64,000 nucleotides of DNA from Ignavibacteriales bacterium (GTDB taxonomy: Bacteria > Bacteroidota > Ignavibacteria > Ignavibacteriales > Melioribacteraceae): positions 248,001 through 312,000 of the forward strand of contig JACKAB010000005.1 of NCBI GenBank assembly GCA_020635285.1. Reading direction: 5' to 3'. How positions within the stretch are numbered: position 1 is the first letter of the stretch; each line of letters opens with the position of its first letter. A model generated the notes under the pieces. The model had not been told where the DNA came from. It did not search any database and worked only from the letters and a program-made list of their open reading frames with translations. Both the position numbers and the translations under genes were made by a program. Below, in pieces: positions 8,582-17,550 of this stretch.

Positions 8582-10228
8582 ATGAGACTAAAAAGATTAA
8601 TAATATTTATTTTCTTTCTATTTCACTCACAATATTTCTTCCAACCCGCAGAAAATTTTACAACCTTTAACGTAGATAGCAATCAATCAATAAAAAAAAA
8701 ATATGTAGAGGTGTTAGGAAGTGATCTATTTGAAGGTAGAGGCACAGGCTCTAAGGGTGGTGAACTTTCGGCGAATTATATCGCATCAATTTATAGAAGA
8801 ATTGGTCTTGTTCCATTAAACAATGACAGTTCTTTTTTTCCAACATATTCCCTTACATGGTACAAATTATTTAAACGAATCTAAATTATATTTTTATAAG
8901 AATGATGAAGAAATTGAATTGAAAGTTGGATCAGATTATTTGTTATCAAATTTTGGAGAGCAGACAATAATTCCCAAACCAACTGAAATTGTTTTTGTTG
9001 GTTATGGAATAATAGCACCCGAGTTTGATCACAATGACTATATGGAAAAAAAAATGTTGAAGGTAAAAAATAGTTTTAATGTTAAGTGGAGAACCTATTT
9101 CTAATAGATTCGATTTTTTCAATGGCGATGAACGATGAACCGACTATTTATAGTTATGCAGATGTTAAACACCGGGTTGCAATTAGTCGTGGAGCAGCGG
9201 GAACAATTATAATTCCTCAAATTAATATTAATGATGGAGAATCTTGGCAAAAATTAATTAATGAATATTCTTTTGAAGATATAAAATTATCCTATAACGC
9301 TTCGGATAGTTTTGGAATTATTTTAAATCCAGAAATTGCACGTAAATTATTTGTAAGAGAAAACAAAAATAGTACTATGACTATTTCTCCAGAAGAAATA
9401 AATACAAATGATATCCTGCTAAGATTTGAGGGCGAGTTTTTTGTAAGAGATTTCAAATCACATAATGTTATTGGAATGATTCCTGGGAATTCAATAGACA
9501 AAGAATACTTAATTATATCAGCTCATTATGATCATCTTGGGATAGGGCCATCTATTAATGGAGATAAAATTTATAATGGTGTTCTTGATAATGCTATTGG
9601 TGTTGCTGCACTTCTTGAAGTTGCAAGAGAATTAAAAAAAAAGAAAAACTTTTAAATCGATCAATAATTTTTATTGCAACAACTGGTGAAGAATATGGTT
9701 TGCTTGGATCTAGTTATTATGTTGATCACCCAATGGTTCCTTTATATCAAACAGTAGCAAATATTAATATTGATGGTGTAGCTTATATTGATGAATTTAA
9801 TGGCATTATTGGAATAGGTTCAGAATTATCAAATCTGAGCAATTATTTTACAAAAAACAGCTAATAAGTTGAATCTTTCAATAGAAAAAATTCCAAAAGA
9901 ATTTTACTCAAATGAAGCTTTTAACAGATCAGACCAAATAGCATTTGCAAAAGCTGGAATTCCTTCTATTGTAATTCTTGATTCACCTAACTTTAAAAAT
10001 ATTGATAAAGAAACCGCTATTGGCAAAATACTTTTTATCAAGAAGAATTATATCACACGCCTTTTGATGATTTAAAAAATAAAAATCAATTACAGAGCAG
10101 CGAAGCAACATACAGAAATAATTTCCACATTCATTTATCAAATTGCAATTTCAGACGAAGAAATTACGTGGAATAAAAATGTACCTTATAATTATATTCG
10201 ATTACAAACTAAGGCAGAAAAGCGTTGA
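8582..10228 (+). CDS. M28-family zinc aminopeptidase, secreted, multiply frameshifted
   Basis: Reassembled over several frames this is one protein of about 545 residues: a signal peptide (MRLKRLIIFIFFLFHSQYFF), an N-terminal segment with DLFEGRGTGSKGGELSANYI typical of M28 peptidases, a PA-like insert (residues about 130-270), and the M28 catalytic domain. Metal and catalytic motifs are all present: SAHYDHLG, LDNAIGVAALLEVA, TGEEYGLLGS, NINIDGV and a distal HTPFDDL. Frame changes fall near 8835, 9055, 9100, 9652, 9862 and 10030, mostly at A or T runs, so I regard the gene as intact in life. It lies between the phosphate-regulated operon and the PstS-like gene, whose start overlaps its end. 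It probably releases amino acids from peptides outside the cytoplasm. A link to phosphate is by position only. Confidence 0.75.
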
Positions 10229-11047
10229 AACAAAAAATTATTTATATTATTCGCTTTTACTTTGTTTGGATGCGGAGCAAACCAGATTGAAAATTCAAAT
10301 AGAATTAGAATTAAAGGTTCTGATACGATGTTTTTGCTAAATCAAAAACTAGCAGAACAATTTATGATCGAAAATCCCGGAGTATCAATCTATGTTGATG
10401 GAGGAGGAACTGAAAGCGGAGTTAATGCCTTGCTAAATAATTCAGTTCAAATATGTGCAGCTTCCAGACCTCTTGAGCCAGATGAAATTAAAAAAATGGG
10501 TGAAAATTACAATACGGTTGGTCTATCATTTCTCATCGGCAGAGATGCATTATCAATTTATTTAAATAGTGAGAACAATATTAAAAATCTTTCTATTGAA
10601 CAATTAAGTGAAATTTTTGAATGCAAGATTAATAATTGGAAACTTCTGGGTGGATTCGACTTGCCAATATTACCGATTTCTAGGTCTGCAGCAGCTTCAG
10701 GCACTCATTTATACTTTATTAAACATATTCTTAAAGGTGAAGAAATTTGCAAATCAATTCCCTCTGTAAATACCACAAATGAAATTGTAGAATTCGTCAG
10801 AAAAAATATTAATGCAATTGGTTATGGGGAATTGGGTATGCAGATAGTTCAATGCAAATAAGCGTAAATGGAATTCCACCAACGAAGGAAAATGTAATAA
10901 ATAATAGTTACCCAATTTCAAGATATTTGCGTTATTATACTTCCCAAAAACCCAATGGTAATATTAAAAAATTTATAGATTGGACAACTAGTGAAGAAGG
11001 GCAAAAAAATTGTTGAGGCTATGGGTTATATACCATTATGGAATTAA
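10225..11047 (+). CDS. PstS-like phosphate-binding lipoprotein (first paralogue, frameshifted)
   Basis: This is a substrate-binding protein of the PBP_like/PstS family, about 270 residues. It probably starts at TTG 10225, overlapping the end of the peptidase gene; removing one A from the run at 10232-10237 gives a signal peptide ending in the lipobox LFGC. The ligand-site motifs match the second PstS downstream: KGSDTM, then VDGGGTESGVNALL and SRPLEPDEIK, and later RSAAASGTHLYF. Breaks near 10838 and 11007 hide the tail, which then reads YPISRYLRYYT and ends GYIPLWN. Compared with the downstream PstS it is more diverged around the ligand site (GGGTESG against GGGSGTG). It may bind phosphate with a different affinity, or another oxyanion or phosphate ester. 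Confidence 0.78.
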
Positions 11048-11120
11048 AAAATAAATTTTGAATTCTTTCAATCATTATGGCTAATTTTATCCAAAAATTT
11101 GTTGTTTTTAATATTAAAAG

Positions 11121-11171
11121 TTAACAATTACTTAACATAAACTTAACATCATAAAATTAGATTAGTATTAT
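11121..11171 (+). promoter_or_regulatory. Pho box and -10 of pstS
   Basis: Three perfect TTAACA hexamers stand at 11121, 11132 and 11143, each 5 bp apart (11-bp period). A -10-like TATTAT at 11166-11171 lies 17 bp after the last hexamer. This is the layout of activator-dependent pho promoters, where the box replaces the -35. It matches the array before the TonB gene. Confidence 0.82.
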
Positions 11172-11238
11172 TTTTGGTAACTGGTAAAAATGATAATTCT
11201 ACCAAATTTCAAAAAGTTAATAATTAACAGAGGACAAA

Positions 11239-12141
11239 ATGAAAATTAAAAATACCGTAATTTTAATCGCAATTTTAGCTGCAACACTATTATTTGTGAC
11301 AGGCTGTAAAAAGAAAGTAGAAGTAGAAAAAACTGTACTATCTGTAAAAGGTTCTGATACAATGGTAAACCTTTCTCAAAAATGGGCCGAAAATTATATG
11401 AAAAAAAATACTAACGCTTCAGTTCAGGTTACTGGCGGTGGTTCTGGAACTGGCATTGCAGCTTTGTTAAATAAAACGGTTGATATTGCAAATGCAAGTC
11501 GTGAATTAAAAGAAAAAGAATATGCCAAAGCCAAAGAATTGGGAATTGCTCCTAAAGAATTTAAAGTTGCTTTAGATGGTATAGCAGTAATTGTTAGTCC
11601 TGAAAATAAGTTAACAGAATTAACTCTTGATCAAATTAGAGATCTGTTTATTGGAAAAATTACGAATTGGAAAGAACTTGGTGGTGCAGATTTGCCTGTT
11701 GTTTTATATGGGAGAGAAAACAGCAGCGGAACTTATGAATTTTTCAAAGAGCATGTATTAGGTAAAGATCAAAGAGGAAATACAAGAGACTTTGCAAATT
11801 CAACTCAGGTCTTGCAAGGTACAGCAGCATTAGGAGAAGCAATAGCAAGAGATGTTAAGGGTGTTGGCTACGGTGGTGTTGGTTATTTTGCAGAAAGAAC
11901 AGATGTCAAAATTCTAAAAGTTAAAGCAAGTGAAGAAGCTCCTGCAATTGCCCCAGCTGAAAATGGCAATGTAAATTATGAAGCAATTTGGAATGGTTCT
12001 TATTCAATTTCTCGGTATCTATATTGTTACACAAATGGTTCAGGTGATCAAAAAATAAAAGATTTTATGGATTTTATTTTATCTCAAGAAGGTCAAGATT
12101 TGGTAAAACAAATGGAATATATTCCTCTTCCAACAAAATAA
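11239..12141 (+). CDS. pstS: Phosphate ABC transporter substrate-binding lipoprotein PstS
   Basis: This intact 300-residue protein starts at ATG 11239 behind AGAGGA. The lipoprotein signal ends at Cys23 (LLFVTGC) and is followed by a lysine-rich linker. The mature part has the PstS ligand motifs: KGSDTMVNLSQKW, TGGGSGTGIAALLNKTVDIA, ASRELKEKE, then FIGKITNWKELGG and RENSSGTYEFFKEHV, and a tail YPLPTK-like ending (MEYIPLPTK). It captures phosphate at the outer face of the inner membrane and hands it to PstC/PstA. The triple TTAACA box lies about 90 bp upstream. A long stem-loop separates it from pstC, in keeping with the usual higher expression of the binding protein than of the permease. Confidence 0.95.
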   Translation: MKIKNTVILIAILAATLLFVTGCKKKVEVEKTVLSVKGSDTMVNLSQKWAENYMKKNTNASVQVTGGGSGTGIAALLNKTVDIANASRELKEKEYAKAKELGIAPKEFKVALDGIAVIVSPENKLTELTLDQIRDLFIGKITNWKELGGADLPVVLYGRENSSGTYEFFKEHVLGKDQRGNTRDFANSTQVLQGTAALGEAIARDVKGVGYGGVGYFAERTDVKILKVKASEEAPAIAPAENGNVNYEAIWNGSYSISRYLYCYTNGSGDQKIKDFMDFILSQEGQDLVKQMEYIPLPTK

Positions 12142-12159
12142 TTTAATTCATTTTTTTGT

Positions 12160-12236
12160 ATTGCTTATAATCTTTATTTTAAAGGAATTCTTTTTTATTG
12201 AATAATTAAAAAAGGTTGATTAAGATTATAAGTAAT
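12160..12236 (+). other. Intercistronic stem-loop between pstS and pstC
   Basis: ATTGCTTATAATCTT (12160-12174) pairs with AAGATTATAAGTAAT (12222-12236) over 15 positions with one G-U, and TTTT follows. The loop of 47 bases is unpaired at this level. It could protect the pstS message or partly terminate transcription. Confidence 0.6.
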
Positions 12237-12265
12237 TTTTAATTTAAAATACTTTAAATATAAGA

Positions 12266-13294
12266 ATGAATCAAACTAATTTGCCAACAGAAAATCAAAA
12301 TACTAAAACTGAAATTAAAGAAGAAATTTCTATTCCAACAAATATGGAATTATCTCCTTACAGCAAAAAAATCGCACTTGGAACTCGTGTAAAAGAAAAA
12401 TTCATAGAAATCTTTTTTGCAATTAACGGTGCAGTTGCTCTTATATTTATAGTACTTATCTTTATCTTTTTGTTTAAGGAAGGAATTCAAGCTTTAAATG
12501 ATATTGGTGTGCTTGATTTTATATATTTTGATCAAGTACAGTTCAATGACTCTATTAAAAGATTATATGAATGGTACCCAACATCAAGTGAACCTCGTTT
12601 TTCTTTAGTTCCGTTAATTGTTGGAACATTGTTAACAGCTATTCCCGCAACGCTAATTTCAACATTTTTTGGAGTTGGTGCCGGTGTTTATCTTTCCGAA
12701 ATTGCAAAACCTGGAGCAAGGGAATTTTTAAAACCTATTATCGAATTATTTGCCGGAATTCCAACAGTTGTTCTTGGGTTTTTAATGTTAGTGGTTGGAG
12801 CAAGCTTTTTTAATGATCTTTTAGAACCAACAAACAGATTAAATGCTTTTATTGCTGCACTTGGTCTTTCATTTGTTATAATTCCAATTATTGCTTCAAT
12901 GACTGAAGATGCACTTCGTTCTATACCAAACGACTTAAGAATGGCTTCCTATGGTTTAGGTGCTACAAAGTGGCAGACTGTAAGTAAAGTGATTCTGCCT
13001 GCCGGATTTAGTGGTGTATCAGCAAGCATAATACTTGGATTTGGTCGTGCAATTGGAGAAACAATGATTGTTCTTATGGCCTCCGGCAATGCTGCAAATA
13101 TAACCACGGATATACTTTTAAGTGTGAGAACAATGACTGCAACAATTGCTGCAGAAATGGGAGAAGTTTCCCAAGGCTCCGATCATTATTATGCACTATT
13201 TTTTATTGGGATAATATTATTTACAATCACATTTTTCTTAAACCTAATTGCTGAAATAATTATTAATAAAATGAGAAAGAAAAATGTTTTTTAG
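12266..13294 (+). CDS. pstC: Phosphate ABC transporter permease PstC
   Basis: This intact 342-residue inner-membrane protein has a polar N-terminal tail of about 45 residues, a first membrane helix near 50-70, a periplasmic segment (about 75-110), and then the five-helix BPD_transp_1 core. The permease signature that docks the ATPase is present (ASYGLGATKWQTVSKVILPA), as is the PstC hallmark GFGRAIGETMIVLMASGNAA. It forms the phosphate channel with PstA and is driven by PstB. The first periplasmic loop mentions no extra domain. PstA begins 12 bp later, so both are co-transcribed from the Pho promoter, possibly helped by a weak one in the 124-bp gap after pstS. Confidence 0.95.
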   Translation: MNQTNLPTENQNTKTEIKEEISIPTNMELSPYSKKIALGTRVKEKFIEIFFAINGAVALIFIVLIFIFLFKEGIQALNDIGVLDFIYFDQVQFNDSIKRLYEWYPTSSEPRFSLVPLIVGTLLTAIPATLISTFFGVGAGVYLSEIAKPGAREFLKPIIELFAGIPTVVLGFLMLVVGASFFNDLLEPTNRLNAFIAALGLSFVIIPIIASMTEDALRSIPNDLRMASYGLGATKWQTVSKVILPAGFSGVSASIILGFGRAIGETMIVLMASGNAANITTDILLSVRTMTATIAAEMGEVSQGSDHYYALFFIGIILFTITFFLNLIAEIIINKMRKKNVF

Positions 13295-13306
13295 TGAGAG
13301 TTTATT

Positions 13307-14253
13307 TTGGATTTAATGAAAAAAAATAAAGATTATACTGGCCGATTTTTTATTGGATCGACAAAAGTAGTATTTGCCTTTTTGGTATTGGTCTTATTCT
13401 TAATTCTTGGAAAAATATTTTATGAAGGCATTGGTGTTGTTAATTTAGAATTTATTTTCGATGAACCAAGAAATAATATGACCGAAGGCGGTATTTGGCC
13501 TGCAATTTTTGGTACTTTGGCCGTTACAACTATTATGATTTTAATCGCGGTACCAGTTGGAGTATTTGCAGCAATTTACCTTAATGAATATGCAAAAGAT
13601 ACTTTTTTGACACGAATAATTAGAACAGCAGTAAATAATTTAGCCGGAGTTCCTTCTATTGTATTTGGTTTATTCGGGTTAGGATTTTTTATTTTATTTA
13701 TAGGACAAGGAATAGATGAAGTACTTGGAACCGGTTTAGTTTGGGGGCAACCATGTTTACTTTGGGCTTCAGCAACTTTGGCGGTTTTGGTTTTGCCAAT
13801 TGTAATTGTATCAACTTTAGAAGCTCTTAACTCTGTTCATAAAAGTCATAGAGATGCTTCATATGGATTGGGCGCAACCAAATGGGAAACAATTAAAAAA
13901 GTTGTTTTCCTCAAGCTAAGCCTGGAATTTTAACTGGGACAATATTAGCAATAGGACGTGGGGCAGGTGAAACAGCACCAATTTTATTTTTAGGTGCAGC
14001 TTTCTTTTTACCAAATTTACCGGTCGTTGATTTATGTATTGGGGACTACTGCATTCCAATGATCAATCCGGCAGAACAGTTTATGTATCTTGCATATCAT
14101 ATATTTATATTAGCAACACAATCATCTAATCCTACTTTAACCTTGCCAATTCAATATGGTTCAACTTTGGTTTTAATTGCAATTACATTTTTATTAAATA
14201 TTACAGCAATATATTTTAGATATAAATACAGAAAAGCTCTTGGAAAAATTTAA
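13307..14253 (+). CDS. pstA: Phosphate ABC transporter permease PstA (frameshifted)
   Basis: This is the second permease subunit, about 315 residues when repaired. The start is TTG 13307, spaced well from GAGAG, or ATG 13316. The N-terminal helix (about 25-45), the LAGVPSIVFGLFGLGFF segment and the docking loop ASYGLGATKWETIKKVV are in the first frame. After a T lost from the run near 13910 the second frame gives PQAKPGILTGTILAIGRGAG and then ETAPILFLGAAFFLPNLP, the PstA hallmark, and a final helix before RKALGKI. The break is a single missing T in a conserved gene inside an otherwise intact operon, so it is most likely a sequencing error. PstB starts 18 bp later. Confidence 0.9.
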
Positions 14254-14271
14254 TATTAAACAAAAATACAA

Positions 14272-15030
14272 ATGAAGAAAATTAAAATATCAACAGAAGA
14301 TTTGTCTCTCTATTACAGTGAAAAACAGGCATTGAAAAATATTTCAATGAACATAACTGAAAAGCAGGTTACGGCTTTTATTGGACCTTCTGGATGTGGT
14401 AAATCAACATATCTTCGTGTTCTTAACAGAATGAACGATCTAATACCAAATGTAAGAATAACAGGTAAAGTGTTTGTTGATGGTGTTGACATTTACGATA
14501 AAAATTTGGATGTTGTAAATCTTAGAAAAAGAATTGGAATGGTTTTCCAGAAAGCTAATTTATTTCCCAAAACTATTTATGAAAATTTAATTTACGGGCC
14601 ATCAATAAATGGAATTAGGGATAAAAATATATTAAACGAAATAGTTGAAAAGACTTTGAACCAAGCAGCAATTTGGGACGAGGTAAAAGACAGATTACAC
14701 GAGTCTGCGTTAAGTTTATCCGGCGGGCAGCAACAGAGATTATGTATTGCTAGGGCATTAGCTGTAAAACCCGATGTAATTCTTATGGATGAACCTGCAA
14801 GTGCTCTAGATCCGCTCTCTACTGCAAAAATTGAAGAATTAATTCATGAGCTGAAAGAAGACTATACAATTGTTATTGTTACACATAATATGCAGCAAGC
14901 GGCCAGAGTAAGTGATAAAACTGCCTTTTTCTATTTAGGTGAGTTAATAGAATTTGATAACACAACAAAAATATTTACTAATCCCAAAGTAAAACAAACA
15001 GAAGATTATATTACCGGAAGATTTGGTTAA
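14272..15030 (+). CDS. pstB: Phosphate ABC transporter ATP-binding protein PstB
   Basis: This intact 252-residue ATPase is the usual PstB length. The nucleotide-binding motifs are complete: Walker A GPSGCGKST (38-46), Q-loop VFQKANLFPKTIYENL, signature LSGGQQQR (149-156), Walker B VILMDEPASALDP (169-181) and the switch His in IVIVTHN. The segment LNRMNDLIPNVRITGKV after Walker A is typical of PstB and separates it from other importer ATPases. It powers phosphate import through PstCA. PhoU follows after 17 bp, completing the canonical order pstSCAB-phoU. Confidence 0.96.
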   Translation: MKKIKISTEDLSLYYSEKQALKNISMNITEKQVTAFIGPSGCGKSTYLRVLNRMNDLIPNVRITGKVFVDGVDIYDKNLDVVNLRKRIGMVFQKANLFPKTIYENLIYGPSINGIRDKNILNEIVEKTLNQAAIWDEVKDRLHESALSLSGGQQQRLCIARALAVKPDVILMDEPASALDPLSTAKIEELIHELKEDYTIVIVTHNMQQAARVSDKTAFFYLGELIEFDNTTKIFTNPKVKQTEDYITGRFG

Positions 15031-15047
15031 AAAGTTAAGAGGAAGAT

Positions 15048-15752
15048 ATGGAAAGACAATTTGAAATTCATTTAGGAAAATTAAGAACCAGGATTATTAA
15101 AATGTCCAGCTTAGTTGAAGAACAAATGGAACTTGCAATAAGGGCGGTTAATGAAGAAAATTTAGAATTGACAAACATTATCATTGAACGTGAAGAAAAA
15201 ATAAATAAACTAGACAGAAAAATAGAGAGAACTTGCCAAAAAATAATTGCACTTAGTCAGCCAGTTGCTATTGATTTGCGCTTGGTACTTTCTGCTTTAA
15301 CTATTAATACTAATTTGGAAAGACTTGGTGATCTTGCAAAAAACATTGCTAGAAGTTTGCAAATACTAAAAAGAAAACCTCATTTTTTAGGAATCACAAA
15401 ATTCGATGAAATGTCAGTTCTGGTTAAAAAAATGATAAAAGATGCAATTGACTCTTTTAACAACAATGACGCAGAATTAGCAAAAAAAGTTATAGAAGCA
15501 GATATTAAGCTTGACGCACTTTTTGCTGAAAATAGAAAAATAATAATTCAGATAATGAAAAATGATTCTAATGATATTGACGAAGCCTTAAGTCTGTTGG
15601 AGATAAGTCGGCATTTGGAGCGAGCAGGCGATCATTCTACAAATATTGCTGAAGATGTCTATTTTATTGTTGAGGCTGAATTAATTAAGCACCGTTATGA
15701 AAAATATATTTATTCTGAGATGGATCAAGATGAATTAGACGACGAAGAGTAA
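15048..15752 (+). CDS. phoU: Phosphate signalling protein PhoU
   Basis: This intact 234-residue all-helical protein contains two PhoU repeats (about 10-110 and 115-215). Each carries the acidic metal-binding helix pattern: RLVLSALTINTNLERLGDLA and LLEISRHLERAGDHSTNIAE. The start ATG 15048 follows AAGAGGAAG. PhoU links the transporter to the sensor kinase and keeps the Pho response off when phosphate is plentiful; in many bacteria it interacts with PhoR and PstB. The acidic C-terminal tail (DQDELDDEE) is a little longer than in E. coli. It is the last gene of the pst operon. Confidence 0.95.
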   Translation: MERQFEIHLGKLRTRIIKMSSLVEEQMELAIRAVNEENLELTNIIIEREEKINKLDRKIERTCQKIIALSQPVAIDLRLVLSALTINTNLERLGDLAKNIARSLQILKRKPHFLGITKFDEMSVLVKKMIKDAIDSFNNNDAELAKKVIEADIKLDALFAENRKIIIQIMKNDSNDIDEALSLLEISRHLERAGDHSTNIAEDVYFIVEAELIKHRYEKYIYSEMDQDELDDEE

Positions 15753-15793
15753 ATTATTTCGTAAATAAAACTGCCTCAAATAATTGTATCACT

Positions 15794-15820
15794 ATTTGTA
15801 TTAAAAAATTTAATACAAAT
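15794..15820. repeat. Perfect 12-bp inverted repeat after phoU
   Basis: ATTTGTATTAAA and TTTAATACAAAT flank an AAA spacer, giving a perfect AT-only-type palindrome between phoU and the rplU promoter. It has no T-run of the usual terminator kind. It could be a weak terminator or an operator acting on rplU. Confidence 0.6.
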
Positions 15821-15835
15821 TGTAAAATAAATAAT

Positions 15836-15864
15836 TTGACAATTTTTAATCATTTCCGTACTTT
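15836..15864 (+). promoter_or_regulatory. Probable sigma-70-type promoter of rplU-rpmA
   Basis: TTGACA (15836-15841) and TACTTT (15859-15864) are 17 bp apart, 33 bp before the rplU start. The -35 is consensus and the -10 is weak. Confidence 0.55.
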
Positions 15865-15896
15865 TACAAGTCTAATCAAGATTTAATGGAGCAAAA

Positions 15897-16244
15897 ATGT
15901 ACGCTATTGTTGATATAGCCGGACAACAGTTCAAAGTTGAAGAAAACACAAAATATTACGTACCAAGAATAGATGCGGAAGTAGATAAATCCGTTACTTT
16001 TGATAACGTTTTAATTTACTCAGATGATAAAACCACTACTATTGGAACACCTTCTGTTAAAGGTATGAAAGTAAAAGCTAAAGTTTTAGAACATCTAAAA
16101 GATAACAAAGTAATTGTTTTTAAGAAAAAAAGAAGAAAAGGTTATAGAATTAAAAATGGTCATAGACAACAGCTTTCTAGAATCGAGATTACCAATATCT
16201 CCGGTTCAAAATCTAAAAAGGCTGAAGAGAAGGAGACTGAATAA
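15897..16244 (+). CDS. rplU: Large ribosomal subunit protein bL21
   Basis: This intact 115-residue protein begins MYAIVDIAGQQFKVEE, the standard bL21 N-terminus, and carries the RNA-binding end KKKRRKGYRIKNGHRQQLSRIEI. The usual bL21 length is about 103; the extra dozen residues are a charged C-terminal tail (SGSKSKKAEEKETE). It binds 23S rRNA in the large subunit. Its stop overlaps the start of rpmA (TAATG), the classical rplU-rpmA pair, so the two are translationally coupled. A TTGACA promoter lies upstream. Confidence 0.97.
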   Translation: MYAIVDIAGQQFKVEENTKYYVPRIDAEVDKSVTFDNVLIYSDDKTTTIGTPSVKGMKVKAKVLEHLKDNKVIVFKKKRRKGYRIKNGHRQQLSRIEITNISGSKSKKAEEKETE

Positions 16245-16504
16245 TGGCTCATAAAAAAGGACAGGGATCTTCAAGAAACGGACGTGATAGTAATCCCCAG
16301 TATCTTGGCGTAAAAAGATTTGGCGGCGAAAAAGTTACCGCTGGTTCAATTCTAATTCGTCAAAGAGGAACAAAATTTCATCCTGGTAATAATGTTAAAA
16401 AGGGTAGTGATGATACATTATTTGCAGTAATGGATGGACTTGTAAAATTTGAAAAGAAAAGAAATAATAGAAGATTTATTAGCGTTTACGAATCTTTAAG
16501 CTAA
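16244..16504 (+). CDS. rpmA: Large ribosomal subunit protein bL27
   Basis: This 86-residue protein is the usual bL27 length. It begins MAHKKGQGSSRNGRDSNPQY, whose flexible N-terminal arm reaches the peptidyl-transferase centre, and continues LGVKRFGGEKVTAGSILIRQ and RGTKFHPGNNV. There is no N-terminal cleavable extension of the kind seen in Firmicutes. The start overlaps the rplU stop by one base. A strong terminator follows, which also faces the convergent mdh gene. Confidence 0.97.
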   Translation: MAHKKGQGSSRNGRDSNPQYLGVKRFGGEKVTAGSILIRQRGTKFHPGNNVKKGSDDTLFAVMDGLVKFEKKRNNRRFISVYESLS

Positions 16505-16528
16505 TTAGATTTTTATACAATATTTAAT

Positions 16529-16557
16529 AAAAAACCCCTCGAATTGAGGGGTTTTTA
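16529..16557. terminator. Bidirectional terminator between rpmA and mdh
   Basis: AAAACCCCTC and GAGGGGTTTT pair around GAATT. T-rich sequence on one side and A-rich on the other let it serve both convergent genes. Confidence 0.93.
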
Positions 16558-16584
16558 GTTTTAAAGATTTATTTTAGACTTACA

Positions 16585-17550
16585 TTAAAATCCTAATCTT
16601 TCCATATCTGCAACAAGAGTGGTAACTGCATTTACAGAATTATCAAAAGCAGCTTGCTCTTCTTTATCTAAAGTTACTTCAAGAATTTTTTCGCATCCTT
16701 TTTCACCTAAAACAGCTGGAACTCCAACGTAGTAACCTTCAACTCCGTATTCTCCATTTAAGTAAACACAAGATGCTAATACTCTTTTTTGATCGCCTAA
16801 AATAGCTTCTGCCATTGAAATTGCTGCAGCTGCAGGTGAATAAAAAGCAGAGCCGGTTTTTAATAATTTTACAACTTCACCACCAGCCATTTTTGTTCTT
16901 TGAACCATCGCATCCATAACTTCTTTAGCCTTTGCAGCATCACCGTATTTTCGTTCCAATTGTTCCATCACTGGAACACCATTTACGTTTGCATAACGAA
17001 CCAATGGAACCATTGTATCACCATGGCCGCCAAGTACCATTGCATTAATATCTTTTACAGAAACGCCTAACTCCCAAGCAATAAAAGTTGAAAATCTTGA
17101 AGAATCTAAAACTCCAGCTTGACCAATTACTTTATTGTGAGCAAATCCAGAAACTTTTTGAAATAATGTAACCATTGCATCAAGCGGATTTGAGATAATG
17201 AGAACTATTGAATTAGGGGCAAATTGTTTAACTCCTTCTGCAACACTTTTCATAATTTTGGCATTTGTTACTAAAAGATCATCACGACTCATTCCGGGCT
17301 TACGTGGTAAACCAGCAGTAATGATAACTAAATCTGAGCCAGCTATATCTTTATATTCGTTAGTTCCTTTAAGGCTTACGTCAAATCCATCAACACGAGA
17401 TGCCTCAGCAATATCAAGAGTTTTGCCTTGAGGCATATCTTCAACAACATCAAAAAGAACAACATTTGCAAGTTCTCTCAATCCAATTAATTGAGCCAAT
17501 ACTCCGCCTATTTGTCCACCGCCTATTAAAGCAATTTGTTTCTTAGCCAT
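16585..17550 (-). CDS. mdh: Malate dehydrogenase (LDH-like type)
   Basis: This 321-residue enzyme interconverts malate and oxaloacetate with NAD in the TCA cycle. It has the Gly-rich loop GGGQIGG (10-16) and Asp34 at the end of strand 2 (LFD), which favours NAD over NADP. The substrate residues are R83 and R89 (GLPRKPGMSRDD), N121 (ISNPLDAM), R152 (GVLDSSRF) and catalytic H176 (GGHGDTMVP). R83 in the flexible loop marks malate rather than lactate specificity. The protein is full length and the start is preceded by GGAGAAG. It stands alone, convergent with rpmA. Confidence 0.96.
   Translation of the reverse strand: MAKKQIALIGGGQIGGVLAQLIGLRELANVVLFDVVEDMPQGKTLDIAEASRVDGFDVSLKGTNEYKDIAGSDLVIITAGLPRKPGMSRDDLLVTNAKIMKSVAEGVKQFAPNSIVLIISNPLDAMVTLFQKVSGFAHNKVIGQAGVLDSSRFSTFIAWELGVSVKDINAMVLGGHGDTMVPLVRYANVNGVPVMEQLERKYGDAAKAKEVMDAMVQRTKMAGGEVVKLLKTGSAFYSPAAAAISMAEAILGDQKRVLASCVYLNGEYGVEGYYVGVPAVLGEKGCEKILEVTLDKEEQAAFDNSVNAVTTLVADMERLGF

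Noticed and set aside
11239..12141. Other oxyanion (molybdate or sulfate) binding protein
   Set aside because: GSDTM, GGGSGTG and NSSGTYE motifs and the pstCAB-phoU context are specific for phosphate.
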